64,000 bases of DNA from Morganella psychrotolerans. GTDB taxonomy: Bacteria; Pseudomonadota; Gammaproteobacteria; Enterobacterales; Enterobacteriaceae. Of this stretch, positions 47,104 to 57,798 are shown piece by piece; position 1 is the first letter of the stretch, and every line of letters starts with the position of its first letter. Under the pieces are notes generated by a model. It did not search any database. It had not been told where the DNA came from and saw nothing but the letters and a program-made list of their open reading frames with translations. The stretch lies in the NCBI RefSeq assembly GCF_001676055.1, contig NZ_LZEX01000042.1, positions 242,612 through 306,611 on the forward strand, in the 5' to 3' direction. A program made the translations under genes and the position numbers.

Positions 47104-47613
47104 TTATATAACTGCGCTGTCATCCTCATCGTCTTCTTCACCTTCAAACAAGGTGAATCCGCCAAGATCAGTCCACCCCGGCAGTGCAGCATAAACCTGC
47201 TGAACAGCACTGGTCACTTTCTCATTTACCGGCATGTAAAAAGCAACCAAATCCGGCTGAATGCCGAGAAAAATAACTTCCCTGATATCTTCTTTCAGTT
47301 GGTCAATCAGAAAGTTCAGCGGCAGATTATGCGTGCTCATGATGAACATTTCAGCGATATCATCCGGGTCAATAATACGGATTTCCCCGGGGTTGAGACC
47401 GATATCTGCGGCATCGACAATCAACAGACGTTCCGGTTTCAGTGCGCGTACCTGATGCGCCACATTTTCCGGTGCACTGCCACCGTTAATGGCAATCCAG
47501 CCATCAACCGGATTCTCCTGCATCAGGTCATACAACATCGGACCTGCGGCATCATCACCCATCATGCTGTTTCCGACTGCCAGCATGACATTTTTTGCGG
47601 TTATTTCACTCAT
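47104..47613 (-). CDS. hycI: Hydrogenase large-subunit maturation endopeptidase HycI
   Basis: This 169-residue M52-family protease has the nickel-sensing residues in GNSMMGDDAAGP, LLIVDAADIG and STHNLPL. It removes the C-terminal extension of the hydrogenase large subunit after nickel insertion. The likely substrate is HyfG, which ends about 30 residues after its DPCYSCTDR motif. It is the last gene of the operon and overlaps the hyfJ gene by 4 bases. Its acidic tail (EGEEDDEDDS) is longer than in E. coli HycI. Confidence 0.93.
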   Translation of the reverse strand: MSEITAKNVMLAVGNSMMGDDAAGPMLYDLMQENPVDGWIAINGGSAPENVAHQVRALKPERLLIVDAADIGLNPGEIRIIDPDDIAEMFIMSTHNLPLNFLIDQLKEDIREVIFLGIQPDLVAFYMPVNEKVTSAVQQVYAALPGWTDLGGFTLFEGEEDDEDDSAVI

Positions 47614-48044
47614 GGGCGTCGCTTCACTATCAGATAAATTGCCGGCTCACGCTCAATTTCCCCTAACAGGCGGATAAGCGTGGCGCTCCATTCACGAAAG
47701 TCCGGGTTTTGATCTTTCAACAGCGGATCAAGCGCCAGCGCCAGCATATTGGTGTGCGACGCATCGATATTGATTTCACCGAAAGTGATCAATCCCTGAA
47801 GTTTACGGCGCGCCTCCCCTTCGGGAAGCGCATTAACCCAGGATTGATAACCACTCAGCGGGCAGGTCAGCTCTGTGTTCAGACAATCAATCATGCCAAC
47901 ATGATGGCCGATTGCCAGTGAGTAATACATCACCTGCTGAGCCTCTTCAGGAACATCATCATCTGTATCGACAAATTTTTGTCTCAGTGACCAGAAGATG
48001 ACTTTTCCGTCCGTGTCCGCGTGATTGGGTGTCTGTTCAGGCAT
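47610..48044 (-). CDS. hyfJ: Hydrogenase-4 / formate hydrogenlyase maturation protein HyfJ (HycH family)
   Basis: This 144-residue protein shows HycH/HyfJ traits, with [12 protein letters not shown] near the start, then [18 protein letters not shown] and the [19 protein letters not shown] segment. The family is needed for assembly of the large subunit, and its mechanism is unclear. It overlaps hyfI by 8 bases and hycI by 4. Confidence 0.92.
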   Translation of the reverse strand: MPEQTPNHADTDGKVIFWSLRQKFVDTDDDVPEEAQQVMYYSLAIGHHVGMIDCLNTELTCPLSGYQSWVNALPEGEARRKLQGLITFGEINIDASHTNMLALALDPLLKDQNPDFREWSATLIRLLGEIEREPAIYLIVKRRP

Positions 48045-48819
48045 GAATGCCTCCTTGTTGTAATACGGTCACCAGACGATTCACTATCTCGCGCAGGCGC
48101 GGATCCTGTTCTTCATCCAGCCAGACCTGCATGGTGCTTTTCACCTGTTCCGGTGTGGCATTTTCCAGCAGGGTCAGGAAACGATCACTGATTTCACGTC
48201 CCTGAAAATAGCCCGCCTGACGACGCGCTTCACGCTCGATCATCACACGGGTTGCCAGCGGAATCGACGGCAGCAATAATTCAACACGTTCGCCTTCCGC
48301 TTCAACATGATCCTGCGCTTTCAGTTTCTGATTGAGCAGACCGAGTGCCACCGCAAAGCCATAGATAGTCGCAGCCGGTGTTGGCGGGCAGCCCGGGATC
48401 CAGACATCGATCGGCACAATGTGCTCACTGCCGCCCCAGACGCAATACAGGTCGTGGAAAATACCGCCACCACAGCCGCAGGCACCGTAAGAGATGCAAA
48501 TCTTCGGATCCGGTGCGGACTCATAGGCGCGCAGCGCCGGCATACGCATGGCACGGGTTACCGCACCGGTAAACAGTAAGATATCAGCATGACGCGGGGA
48601 TGCGACGACTTTGATCCCGAAGCGTTCCGCATCAAACACAGGTGTTATCGCGGAGAAAATTTCGATTTCACACCCGTTACACCCGCCGCAGTCCACGCGG
48701 TAAACATACGCGGAGCGCTTGATATCTTTCAGTAATGTACTTTTTAATTTTGCTACCTGCTCATCTATCTGAACAGGTTTGCTGACATAATGATTGACTG
48801 GGATTTCCGGCAAACTCAT
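48037..48819 (-). CDS. hyfI: Hydrogenase-4 small subunit HyfI
   Basis: This 260-residue NuoB-like subunit has the [4Fe-4S] ligands in [25 protein letters not shown] and PGCPPTP. It connects the ferredoxin-like HyfH to the NiFe site of HyfG. E. coli HyfI (252 aa) is very similar. It overlaps hyfH by 4 bases. Confidence 0.96.
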   Translation of the reverse strand: MSLPEIPVNHYVSKPVQIDEQVAKLKSTLLKDIKRSAYVYRVDCGGCNGCEIEIFSAITPVFDAERFGIKVVASPRHADILLFTGAVTRAMRMPALRAYESAPDPKICISYGACGCGGGIFHDLYCVWGGSEHIVPIDVWIPGCPPTPAATIYGFAVALGLLNQKLKAQDHVEAEGERVELLLPSIPLATRVMIEREARRQAGYFQGREISDRFLTLLENATPEQVKSTMQVWLDEEQDPRLREIVNRLVTVLQQGGIHA

Positions 48820-49367
48820 GATTTTGCTCCCTCAATATGCAGACGGAAGTTCTGGCGATCATTGTTACGCAGGTTATTTTTCTGCTTACACGAAGGACAG
48901 GTTTCATACATCGGCCGCAATGCTTCAATTCCGCTCTCTTCAACACCTGACGCGACCATCAGCGCCATCGCGTAATCCACCGATTTTTTCGGTGCAAACG
49001 CTTCCCCGCACTGGCGGCAATGTTGTAAGCGGAATGTCCCTTTCATATAGAGATCCGCTTTGTTCATCACTGCCGTTTCAAACTCTTCCGTCAGATGAAT
49101 GGCCCGGGTCGGACACACTTCTTCGCAACGCGCGCAATAAATGCAGCGTCCGAGGAACAACTGCCAGCGACGCTCGCCACTTTCCAGATCCGTTTCCATC
49201 GTCAGCGCATTCGCCGGGCATGCTGAAATACAGGAGCCGCAGGCAATACACTGTTCCGGGTCATATTCCGGTTTACCACGGAAGCCATGCGCGACTTCCA
49301 GTGGTTTAAACGGATATTTGATAGTTGCTGTCCCCGCATTGCGGAGGGTTTTAAATAATTTAAACAT
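48816..49367 (-). CDS. hyfH: Hydrogenase-4 iron-sulfur subunit HyfH
   Basis: This 183-residue NuoI-like protein has two [4Fe-4S] motifs, [12 protein letters not shown] and [12 protein letters not shown]. Near the C-terminus it also has CRQCGEAF and CPSCKQKN pairs that may bind metal. It forms part of the electron path from formate dehydrogenase to the NiFe centre. It sits 15 bases after hyfG. Confidence 0.95.
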   Translation of the reverse strand: MFKLFKTLRNAGTATIKYPFKPLEVAHGFRGKPEYDPEQCIACGSCISACPANALTMETDLESGERRWQLFLGRCIYCARCEEVCPTRAIHLTEEFETAVMNKADLYMKGTFRLQHCRQCGEAFAPKKSVDYAMALMVASGVEESGIEALRPMYETCPSCKQKNNLRNNDRQNFRLHIEGAKS

Positions 49368-49382
49368 GATATTCCCTCCGGC

Positions 49383-51116
49383 TTACAGCAGCGGTGAATT
49401 TTTACGGGTGATGCTGTATTGCTCAATCTCTTTATACGCCACGGTTTTCGCTTTACGTTTTTTCACATCAACCAGCGTCACACGGTCAGTACAGGAGTAG
49501 CAAGGATCCAGGCTACCGATAATTAATGGCGCATCGGAAACGGTATTTCCCTGAAGCATATAGCGCAGTACCGGCCAGTTAGCATAAGTTGCCGCACGGC
49601 AGCGCCAGCGGAACAGTTTCTGGTTATCACCCAGCATGCTCCAGTGGATATCTTCACCGCGTGGTGCTTCGGTGTAACCCAGCGCAAATTTATGTGGCTG
49701 ATAGGTAAAGCCTTCTGTCAGGATCGGACCTTCCGGCATGTTATCCAGCGCATATTCAATCATCGCCAGAGAATCCAGAACCTCTTTCACCCGCACCATC
49801 ACGCGTGAGTAAACATCACAGCCATCCATGGTAAACAGGGTTTTCGGCAGATTGCCGTAGTCTGCAAACGGGTGATCAAAACGCACATCGCGTTTGAAGC
49901 CGCTGGCGCGGATCATCGGACCTACCGGGCTGTAATCACGGGCAACCTGCGGATCCAGACGCCCCACACCCACAGTACGCTGTTCCATATTCGGCGTGCT
50001 CAGCAGCATATCCACAAGCTGTGTAACATCAGCACGCATCTCGCGTACCAGCTGAATAGTTTTTACGCGCTGTTCTTTAAGGAAATCGCGACGCACACCG
50101 CCGATTAGGTTGGTTCCGTAGGTTTTACGGGCACCGGTCAGTAATTCAGCCATGGTCATGGATTTTTCACGCACACGGAAGAACTGCATAAAACCGGTAT
50201 CAAAACCGGTAAAGTGACTGGCTAAACCGATGTTCAGCAAGTGACTGTGCAAACGCTCCACTTCCAGCAATACGGTACGGATAGTGTGCGCACGCGGCGG
50301 CACATAAATACCCAGGGCATTTTCAACAGAAGAGGTGTACGCCACACTGTGGGTGAAACCACAGATGCCGCAGACGCGGTCGGATAAAAACGTGACTTCG
50401 TTATATCCCATGCGGGTTTCAGCCAGTTTTTCCATGCCACGGTGAACATAGAACATACGGTAGTCCGCATCCACAATCCGCTCACCATCAACAAACAGGC
50501 GGAAGTGCCCCGGTTCATCAGAGGTAATATGCAGCGGACCGATAGGAACAATACGGCTGTCGACTTTACTGTCATTGATAAACTGGTACGTTTCAGTATC
50601 TGTGGTTGGTGCAGGACGCTGACGGTAATCCATCGTGTCTTTGCGCAGCGGATAGAGATCATCCGGCCAGTCATCCGGCAGCACCAGACGGCGCTCATCC
50701 GGCAGGCCGACAGGACGCAGCCCGTACATGTCACGGATTTCACGCTCGCCCCACACTGCGGCAGGTACACGCGGTGTCACTGACGGGAATTCCTGAGTAA
50801 TCGGGCTGACATACGCCTTCACTGTTACCCAGCATTTTTCGCCTTCTTCCATAGAGAGCGCGTAATAAACCGCAAACTGTCCGTTCAGCGGACGTTCATC
50901 ATTGCCCCACAGCACCGGCAGCCAGCCGCCACAGCCGTAGTACAGAAACTCAACCACTTCCGGCAACATTTCAGTTTTGATGGTGATAGTCAGCTGGTTT
51001 GCTGTCTGCCACTCTTCTTCCAGCACCGCATGGGGAAATTTCTCGCGGACCTGTGCCAGATAGCCCGCGCCTTTACGAACGCCATGAAGGGTATCTGTAT
51101 AATTCTGATAGCTCAC
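49383..51116 (-). CDS. hyfG: Hydrogenase-4 large (NiFe) subunit HyfG
   Basis: This 577-residue protein fuses a NuoC-like N-terminal domain (to about residue 180) with a NuoD-like NiFe subunit. The four nickel ligands lie in RVCGICGF and DPCYSC. About 30 residues follow the CTDR cleavage point, consistent with HycI processing. It matches HyfG of E. coli (571 aa) better than HycE. The GTG at 51116, with AGGAG 7 bases upstream, is the best start and lies one base from the hyfF stop; upstream in-frame codons lie inside hyfF and are not conserved. Confidence 0.95.
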   Translation of the reverse strand: MSYQNYTDTLHGVRKGAGYLAQVREKFPHAVLEEEWQTANQLTITIKTEMLPEVVEFLYYGCGGWLPVLWGNDERPLNGQFAVYYALSMEEGEKCWVTVKAYVSPITQEFPSVTPRVPAAVWGEREIRDMYGLRPVGLPDERRLVLPDDWPDDLYPLRKDTMDYRQRPAPTTDTETYQFINDSKVDSRIVPIGPLHITSDEPGHFRLFVDGERIVDADYRMFYVHRGMEKLAETRMGYNEVTFLSDRVCGICGFTHSVAYTSSVENALGIYVPPRAHTIRTVLLEVERLHSHLLNIGLASHFTGFDTGFMQFFRVREKSMTMAELLTGARKTYGTNLIGGVRRDFLKEQRVKTIQLVREMRADVTQLVDMLLSTPNMEQRTVGVGRLDPQVARDYSPVGPMIRASGFKRDVRFDHPFADYGNLPKTLFTMDGCDVYSRVMVRVKEVLDSLAMIEYALDNMPEGPILTEGFTYQPHKFALGYTEAPRGEDIHWSMLGDNQKLFRWRCRAATYANWPVLRYMLQGNTVSDAPLIIGSLDPCYSCTDRVTLVDVKKRKAKTVAYKEIEQYSITRKNSPLL

Positions 51117-51117
51117 G

Positions 51118-52698
51118 TTATTTCTCCTGCGATGATATGGATGTTGTATCAACACCCCACGGCCAGCGGTAGTCCGGGGTGGTTAATTCTGTGCCTGGTA
51201 ATGAACTGTCCGTCAGGACAATCGTGGCGGCATTTTCGAGCAGACGGCTGACCGGCTGCGGGATGTGGGTGCCCATCACCAGCATCAGTACAATGAGGAT
51301 GGCCATCGGCAATGTCGTCAGGAGCCCTAATTCGCCGCGCGATACACAGTCAGGCTGTGCGCCGAATAAGGTTTTCGATACCATTCTAACCAACCCGCCG
51401 AGAACGATAGTGAGCAGGATCAAAAGGAGCAGCGTCAGCCAGAAATGATTGGCAGCCAGACCGGCAACCACCACCATAAACTCACTCAGGAAGACGTTAA
51501 ACGGCGGCATACCGCCCAGTGCCAGCGCACCGCCCGCAAAGACGACTGCGGTAAACGGCATGGTACGCAGCATACCTTTAACAACACTGATATCACGGGT
51601 GCCGTATTTCAGTAACACGTTACCGGAGCCACAGAACAGCAGGGTTTTGCCCAGGCTGTGGTTCAGTGTGTGCAGCAGTGCTGCCAGCACACCTAACGGA
51701 CCGCCGATACCCAGAGCTACCGCAATCAGTCCCATGTTTTCCACACTGGAATACGCCAGCAGACGTTTCATATCGCGCTGAATAAGGATAAAGAACGCAG
51801 CAACTGCGACAGAAAGCAATCCGAAGACCAGCAGCAGTGTTTGTGTGAACTCACCGCCGATAGCAGAGGTAATAATGATGTAGTAACGCACGATAATCAG
51901 CAGCGCACAGTTCAGCAGAACGGCTGAGAGCAGCGCTGATACCGGGCTTGGTGCTTCACTGTGCGCATCCGGCAGCCAGGCGTGCATCGGGAACAGTCCG
52001 GTTTTTGTACCGAAACCAATCAGCACAAACACAAATGCCAGTTGCATCAGCGTCGGATCAAGCAGTGAAGTATATTTCAGCACTTCAGTCCAGAAGATAG
52101 CCAGTTCCGGATCAGGCATGACGCTTGCGGCGTTTGCATAAACCAGAATGGTGCCGAACAGACCAAATGCCACACCCACACTACAGATAATGATGTATTT
52201 CCACGCGGCTTCAAGAGAAGAGCGTTGTCCGTAAATCCCCACCAGGAACGCTGAACTGAGTGTTGTGGCTTCAACCGCCGCCCACATCAGGATCAGGTTG
52301 TTACTGGTGATAACCAGCAGCATGGTGAACAGGAACAGATGGAAAAATCCATAATAATTACAGAGTGTTCCGACACTGATTTCACCGTCAGCCACTTCGT
52401 GATTCATATAGCCGATGGAGTAAAGCCCTGTCAGGAAGCCGACAATACCGAGGATAGCCAGGAACAACCCGGACAAGCTGTCCAGATGGATCCAGCGCTC
52501 TGCCATCAGCAGATCACCTTCTTCACCAATGGTGAAAACCATCCACAGAGAAAATACCAGCAGCAGCGCGATACCCGCGGTATGCACCAGGGTGACAGCG
52601 GCTTTTGCACCGCCGCCCAGTGCGCGGCAGATAAACGCCAGCAGTGAAATCACCAGCGGCGTTGCCATTAATAACGTTAACAACATAGTTTGGCTCAT
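51118..52698 (-). CDS. hyfF: Hydrogenase-4 membrane subunit HyfF
   Basis: This 526-residue polytopic protein is of the NuoM/NuoN antiporter type. It has the conserved helix-7/8 segments ([33 protein letters not shown]) and [20 protein letters not shown]. It is one of the antiporter-like subunits that set Hyf apart from the smaller Hyc complex and may allow ion pumping. It lies 4 bases after hyfE. Confidence 0.94.
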   Translation of the reverse strand: MSQTMLLTLLMATPLVISLLAFICRALGGGAKAAVTLVHTAGIALLLVFSLWMVFTIGEEGDLLMAERWIHLDSLSGLFLAILGIVGFLTGLYSIGYMNHEVADGEISVGTLCNYYGFFHLFLFTMLLVITSNNLILMWAAVEATTLSSAFLVGIYGQRSSLEAAWKYIIICSVGVAFGLFGTILVYANAASVMPDPELAIFWTEVLKYTSLLDPTLMQLAFVFVLIGFGTKTGLFPMHAWLPDAHSEAPSPVSALLSAVLLNCALLIIVRYYIIITSAIGGEFTQTLLLVFGLLSVAVAAFFILIQRDMKRLLAYSSVENMGLIAVALGIGGPLGVLAALLHTLNHSLGKTLLFCGSGNVLLKYGTRDISVVKGMLRTMPFTAVVFAGGALALGGMPPFNVFLSEFMVVVAGLAANHFWLTLLLLILLTIVLGGLVRMVSKTLFGAQPDCVSRGELGLLTTLPMAILIVLMLVMGTHIPQPVSRLLENAATIVLTDSSLPGTELTTPDYRWPWGVDTTSISSQEK

Positions 52699-52702
52699 CT
52701 CA

Positions 52703-53353
52703 TCACCCCTTCAGCGCGGTCAGTTGATCCACGTTCAGTGTGTTGAGCGTGCGATAGATTTTACGTGCCAGTACCGCCATGATAATCACAGCAAAAATGG
52801 CGTCCGTCGCGATACCTATCTCCACCAGCTCCGGCGCTTTATACGCCAGCAGAGCCAGTGTCAGGTGCGAACCATTCTCCATCAGACAGTAACCGAACGC
52901 CTGCTTGAGGATATTTTTCTGTGTCACAATACACAAAAGCCCCAGCATGAAGTGTCCCAGCGAAACGGCTAATGCCGGTTTCAGATCCGCTACCATCGGC
53001 AGTTTCACCGGCTCGACCACAAACCAGCACAGCACCACAATCACGGCCGCTGCCAGCATCAGAACCGCCGGGCTTATCACTCCGCCGTCAGCTGTCGGAT
53101 CCGACAATTTACGAAACGCATAGCCCATAATCAGCGGCACGAGGATAACTTTTGTCGCGAACGCAGTACCCGCCCACATTGCCAGTTGTGGTGCATCCAG
53201 AGTCTGTGAGAGAGTGGCGAAAATCGCCACCAGCACCAGAGACTGAAGTGCATAGAACCAGCAGGAGGCCACCGGGCGCTTCGCACCGATGACCAGCAGC
53301 GAAGTGATCATCATCAGCCCCGCCAGGTTATTCACAATAATTGAACCAGTCAT
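52703..53353 (-). CDS. hyfE: Hydrogenase-4 membrane subunit HyfE
   Basis: This 216-residue protein has about seven spans. Its N-terminal half has a NuoK-like character ([40 protein letters not shown]) and its end reads [20 protein letters not shown]. It matches E. coli HyfE (216 aa) in length. It is specific to hydrogenase-4-type complexes and is absent from the Hyc complex. Confidence 0.94.
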   Translation of the reverse strand: MTGSIIVNNLAGLMMITSLLVIGAKRPVASCWFYALQSLVLVAIFATLSQTLDAPQLAMWAGTAFATKVILVPLIMGYAFRKLSDPTADGGVISPAVLMLAAAVIVVLCWFVVEPVKLPMVADLKPALAVSLGHFMLGLLCIVTQKNILKQAFGYCLMENGSHLTLALLAYKAPELVEIGIATDAIFAVIIMAVLARKIYRTLNTLNVDQLTALKG

Positions 53354-53365
53354 ACTTTCTCTCCC

Positions 53366-54808
53366 TTAACTGAGCCAGCTGACGGCAATAACACTTGAGC
53401 CGAAGGACATGATGATCAGCAGGCCGATAACCCACTGCATCGCCCACGGCACAGGCGCGCCATTGGCCACATCTTCACTAGGCTCACCCGGTACGACTTT
53501 CCCGAACCAGTAGAGCAGCCATGCGAAACTGGCAACAGATTCGATCAACACCAGCACCATGATTGGCGCGAAGATCCAGAACTGTTCAGATAACGCGAAG
53601 CCTGCCGCGAAGATAGGAAATTTACTGAAGAAACCATTAAGCGGTGGTACACCGGCAATCGCCAGCGCTGCCACACAAAAACCCGCACCCAGTAACGGAT
53701 AGCGTTTTGCCAGACCGCGCAGACGCGGCAGCATACGGGTACCGCAGCTGTAGCTGAGCGCACCGGCGACCAGGAAGAACAGGCTTTTTGCAAACGCATG
53801 GTTAAAGATGTACGCGATACCGCCGTCGAAGGCTTCTTTAGAGCCGAAGATGGACAGAGACAGTGCCAGGAAGATATACGCCAGTTGCGTGATAGTTGAC
53901 CACGCCAGCAGACGTTTCATATCTTTTTGCGGCAGATACATCATGAAACCATAAATCATGGTGATAACAGCCATTACAACACCGACCCAGCCGATAATTT
54001 CCGGCACATGGTCTGACGACATAATGCTGCGGGCAAAGATATACACCCCGACTTTAACCATTGACGCGGCGTGCAGATACGCACTCACCGGCGTAGGTGC
54101 TTCCATCGCATCCGGTAACCAGGCCTGTAATGGTAACTGCGCTGATTTACCCCATGCTGCGAATAAAATTCCGCCGAAGACAATCAGGCTCTGCGCTTCA
54201 TCCAACTGACCAATCGCACTCAGTGCAAACGTGCCGGTACTGATAAACAGTGTTGCTGCCGCCATGAACAGTCCGAGTGAACCGACGTGGGTTATCAGCA
54301 GGGCTTTCATCGCAGAACGCTGCGCTTTTTCTGTCTGATAATAACCAATCAGTGCCCAGGAACAGCCCCCGGTGATTTCAAAGAACAGTAACTGTCCTAA
54401 AATCGTGGAGGACAGCACCACACCTGCCATCGCACCGATAAAAATCAGCAGGAAAGCGTAATAACGGCGGGTTGGTCCGTGCGCGTGCTCGCGGTTGCCT
54501 TCTGTCAGGTAACCGGTGGAGTACAGGCAAATCAGGAAGCCGAGGAAGACCACCGCGAAGGCGATCAGGGTACTTACACCATCAATGGTGAAACCAAACA
54601 GCGCCACATCACCGGCCTGAACCAGTTCAATGGTGGTGGCAATCTTTCCGCCGTCGAGATAAAGCCAGCCCAGTGCTGCCGTACCGAGAGACGCCAGCAA
54701 TGCGACTAATGTACTCAGCCACGGAGCCATGCGCGTCGGCAGGAAACTGACCAGCAACGCCCCGATAAACGGAATAATCAGGGTCGCCAGTGCAATATTT
54801 TCTAACAT
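53366..54808 (-). CDS. hyfD: Hydrogenase-4 membrane subunit HyfD
   Basis: This 480-residue NuoL/M-type antiporter subunit has GKSAQLPLQAWLPDAMEAPTPVSAYLHAASMVKVGVY and KRLLAWSTITQLAYIF, with lysine and glutamate residues inside the membrane spans. It is one of the extra antiporter subunits of Hyf. It starts 12 bases after the hyfC stop. Confidence 0.95.
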   Translation of the reverse strand: MLENIALATLIIPFIGALLVSFLPTRMAPWLSTLVALLASLGTAALGWLYLDGGKIATTIELVQAGDVALFGFTIDGVSTLIAFAVVFLGFLICLYSTGYLTEGNREHAHGPTRRYYAFLLIFIGAMAGVVLSSTILGQLLFFEITGGCSWALIGYYQTEKAQRSAMKALLITHVGSLGLFMAAATLFISTGTFALSAIGQLDEAQSLIVFGGILFAAWGKSAQLPLQAWLPDAMEAPTPVSAYLHAASMVKVGVYIFARSIMSSDHVPEIIGWVGVVMAVITMIYGFMMYLPQKDMKRLLAWSTITQLAYIFLALSLSIFGSKEAFDGGIAYIFNHAFAKSLFFLVAGALSYSCGTRMLPRLRGLAKRYPLLGAGFCVAALAIAGVPPLNGFFSKFPIFAAGFALSEQFWIFAPIMVLVLIESVASFAWLLYWFGKVVPGEPSEDVANGAPVPWAMQWVIGLLIIMSFGSSVIAVSWLS

Positions 54809-54820
54809 GCTTGTCGCTCC

Positions 54821-55771
54821 TTACAGACCGGTGAGATAGAACACGAATCCGAGCGCCGCAACGCCGAATCCTAACCAGGTCACATGATGCGTCAGTAAAA
54901 AACGACCACGGGCCAGACTATTTTCGACCAGCGATGCCAGAACGAAAATCACCAGCAGTTTCACCAGCATCAGAACCAGAGCAAGCAGCAGACTGCCTGC
55001 GGTTATCACACCGGCACTACCGAACGGGAAGAAAATAGACAGAAACAGAACAGCAACCACTACCTGTTTCAGACCAATCCCCCACTTCACCATTGCCAGA
55101 CCGGAACCGGAATACTCGGTCAGCGGTCCTTCCTGTAATTCCTGCTCTGCTTCCGCGACGTCAAACGGGATTTTCCCCATTTCGATAAAGGTCGCAAATC
55201 CGCAGGCAAGCAATGCCAGGAATGTAGCTGTTGGTGAGATCCAGCCTTCACTCATCACCGCACTGATTGTGCCGATGTTGGTTGAACCGGCGATCAGTGC
55301 AACCACCAGCAGGCCGAGAAACAAGGTCGGCTCTACTAATACGCCGAGGGTCAGCTCACGGCTGGCACCAATACCGGCGAACGGGCTGCCGGTATCCAGA
55401 CCGGACAACGAGAAGAAAAAGCGGAACAGCGCAAAAATATAGAGCACGATGATGATGTCACCCGCACCACTGAACAGTGATGTGGAGGTCACTACCGGTA
55501 ATGCCATTGCCAGCAGCAGCATACTGCTGAGCAGCACATACGGCATGACACGGAAGATGGCGCCTGAATCACGCGGTGCCACAGACTGACGTTTGAATAA
55601 TTTAATAATGTCACGGTAATCCTGCATAATGCCCGGTCCCTGACGGGAGTGCATTTTTGCACGGATTTGACGGGAGATGCCGGTAAACAGCGGCGTAAAC
55701 AGCAGCAGGGCAATCGCCTGAACTACTGCAAAGAACCCCGTCATCAATGTTGGTGTTTCCTGAATCGACAT
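54821..55771 (-). CDS. hyfC: Hydrogenase-4 membrane subunit HyfC (NuoH-like)
   Basis: This 316-residue protein has eight spans. The NuoH-type loop IRAKMHSRQGPGIMQDYRDIIKLF and MGKIPFDVAEAEQELQEGPLTEYSG, which face the quinone/peripheral-arm side in complex I relatives, are both present. ATG at 55771 (MSIQETPTLM) follows AAGGAGAG and matches E. coli HyfC; a longer frame reaching into hyfB is not conserved. It lies 11 bases after hyfB. Confidence 0.95.
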   Translation of the reverse strand: MSIQETPTLMTGFFAVVQAIALLLFTPLFTGISRQIRAKMHSRQGPGIMQDYRDIIKLFKRQSVAPRDSGAIFRVMPYVLLSSMLLLAMALPVVTSTSLFSGAGDIIIVLYIFALFRFFFSLSGLDTGSPFAGIGASRELTLGVLVEPTLFLGLLVVALIAGSTNIGTISAVMSEGWISPTATFLALLACGFATFIEMGKIPFDVAEAEQELQEGPLTEYSGSGLAMVKWGIGLKQVVVAVLFLSIFFPFGSAGVITAGSLLLALVLMLVKLLVIFVLASLVENSLARGRFLLTHHVTWLGFGVAALGFVFYLTGL

Positions 55772-55782
55772 GGTTTCTCTCC

Positions 55783-57798
55783 TTACGCCGCAATCACGAC
55801 AAGCAAGACCACCAGTGCGGCTACGACATAGAGACAATAAAGTCTGAAGTCGCCGCCCTGGAGGCATTGAATGCGTTTGGCAAAGCGGTTAATACCGCGG
55901 ACCAGCGGATAAATGATCCGTTCATCCCAGAATGGCTCAACTTTCCCGGCACCAGTGGTGGTCACTTCTAAGGCACGCGCCAGACGGGCGGAAGGATCAA
56001 GCTGTTTACGCATACGGTAAAGCGGTGCGAACATAGAGCGCAGCGGCTGAGTAAATCCGCCGGCAGAGACAGACATATCCTGCTCCCATGCATAACCACA
56101 CGCCCACGCATCACCTTTACGGCGGGAGTCCATCTGTTTGCCTTTAAAGACAAGATAGATAACCAGCGGGATAAGCGGCAGCCCCAGCAGCAGAACAAAG
56201 GTCATTACCGGTGAAATCATTGCCTGAGATGCACTGTCCGGCACCAGCATCGCGCCCTGAGCAACAGTCACATCCGTTGCAGCGGTCAGTGACATCGCCA
56301 CTTTTGCCAGCACTGGTGCGATTACACTTGCGCCCACACCCAGAAGCACACATATCGCCGCCAGGATTAACATTGCCGTTGTCATTGTCCACGGTACTTC
56401 GCGGGCATGCGTTGCCTGTTCACTGCGCGGACCGCCGCAGAAGCTGACACCGTACACTTTCACGAAACACATCGCGGCTAATGCCCCGGTAATTGCCAGC
56501 ATGACAATCGCAATCGGACCACTGATACGCATGATGAATGTACCGTCATGACTCATAGAGAACAGTGACTGATAGGTGTACCACTCACTGACAAAGCCAT
56601 TGAGCGGTGGTAATGCAGAAATAGCCATACAACCGATTAAGAATGCAGTGGCTGTCAGTGGCATCAGTTTTGCCAGACCACCCATTTTATCCATGTCACG
56701 GGTATGAACACGGTAAATAACCGCACCCGCGCCAAGGAACAGTAATCCTTTAAATACGGCATGGTTGAGTAAGTGATAGATAGCCCCGAGCAGACCAATG
56801 GTCGCCAGTACCGGCATATCATTTGCCATACCGACCATACTCACACCTACGCCCATCAGGATAATCCCGATGTTTTCCACGGTATGCCAGGCCAGCAGAC
56901 GTTTGATATCGTGCTCCGCCAGCGCATACATAACGCCGAGAACAGACGAGACCGCACCAAAGGCCAGCACAACAATGCCCCACCAGCCCTGAGTCGCACC
57001 CAGCAGGTCAATACCCACTTTGATGATCCCGAAGATACCAATTTTTACCATCACACCAGACATCAGTGCAGAAGCATGAGAAGGTGCCGCCGGGTGAGCC
57101 TGTGGCAGCCAGCTGTGCAGCGGCAACATACCCGCTTTTGCACCGAAACCGAAGAAGCCCAGCAGAAACACAACCGATGCCATCGCAGGAGAAAGTGTGA
57201 GTTGACGGAAGGAATCGAAATCCAGGCTGCCGCTTTCACGCCACATCAGGAAGAAGGCGATCATAATCAGCACAGAACCGGCGTGCGCAATAAAGAAGTA
57301 GAGCAGACCGGCGCGGATTGATTTTTCATCCTGATCAGCTATCACGAGGAACCATGACGCCAGCGACATCATTTCAAATAAAATAATGAAGTAGAATGCG
57401 TTATCCATCACAACAAGGGCAACCATGGACGCAATAAACAGGTTCAGGAAGAACCCCATGCTCCATGCGCCACGTCCGATGTATTCCTGTACATAGTTAA
57501 GGGAATACAAGGCGCTGACCGTCACAAGCAGTGAAATCACCATCACCATAAAGGCGGCGAGTCCGTCGAGACGAACAACAAAATGGGCAAACGGGAACGG
57601 ACCCTGAGCAAAATACGTCAGTGTTTCGCCGCTCATCAGTACCGGAATGGCGCTGAATAAACCAAGAATACCGCCGATAATGGCAGTGATACCGGCCACA
57701 TAAATCGCCATTTTTTCCTGCTGTTTAAACAGCAGCGAAATAAAGCCCCCTGCGGTATACAGGGAAACCGACCACAATAGCAGTTCAAGCGATGTCAT
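55783..57798 (-). CDS. hyfB: Hydrogenase-4 membrane subunit HyfB
   Basis: This 671-residue NuoL-type subunit has HYF-family marks (GAKAGMLPLHSWLPQAHPAAPSHASALMSGVMVKIG, KRLLAWHTVENIGIILMG) and a long C-terminal part with extra spans. It is the largest membrane arm protein of the complex. Its start shares one base with the hyfA stop. Confidence 0.95.
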   Translation of the reverse strand: MTSLELLLWSVSLYTAGGFISLLFKQQEKMAIYVAGITAIIGGILGLFSAIPVLMSGETLTYFAQGPFPFAHFVVRLDGLAAFMVMVISLLVTVSALYSLNYVQEYIGRGAWSMGFFLNLFIASMVALVVMDNAFYFIILFEMMSLASWFLVIADQDEKSIRAGLLYFFIAHAGSVLIMIAFFLMWRESGSLDFDSFRQLTLSPAMASVVFLLGFFGFGAKAGMLPLHSWLPQAHPAAPSHASALMSGVMVKIGIFGIIKVGIDLLGATQGWWGIVVLAFGAVSSVLGVMYALAEHDIKRLLAWHTVENIGIILMGVGVSMVGMANDMPVLATIGLLGAIYHLLNHAVFKGLLFLGAGAVIYRVHTRDMDKMGGLAKLMPLTATAFLIGCMAISALPPLNGFVSEWYTYQSLFSMSHDGTFIMRISGPIAIVMLAITGALAAMCFVKVYGVSFCGGPRSEQATHAREVPWTMTTAMLILAAICVLLGVGASVIAPVLAKVAMSLTAATDVTVAQGAMLVPDSASQAMISPVMTFVLLLGLPLIPLVIYLVFKGKQMDSRRKGDAWACGYAWEQDMSVSAGGFTQPLRSMFAPLYRMRKQLDPSARLARALEVTTTGAGKVEPFWDERIIYPLVRGINRFAKRIQCLQGGDFRLYCLYVVAALVVLLVVIAA

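Noticed and set aside
55772..55867. N-terminal extension of hyfC into hyfB
   Set aside because: The ATG at 55771 has a strong ribosome binding site and matches the family start; the extension is not conserved.
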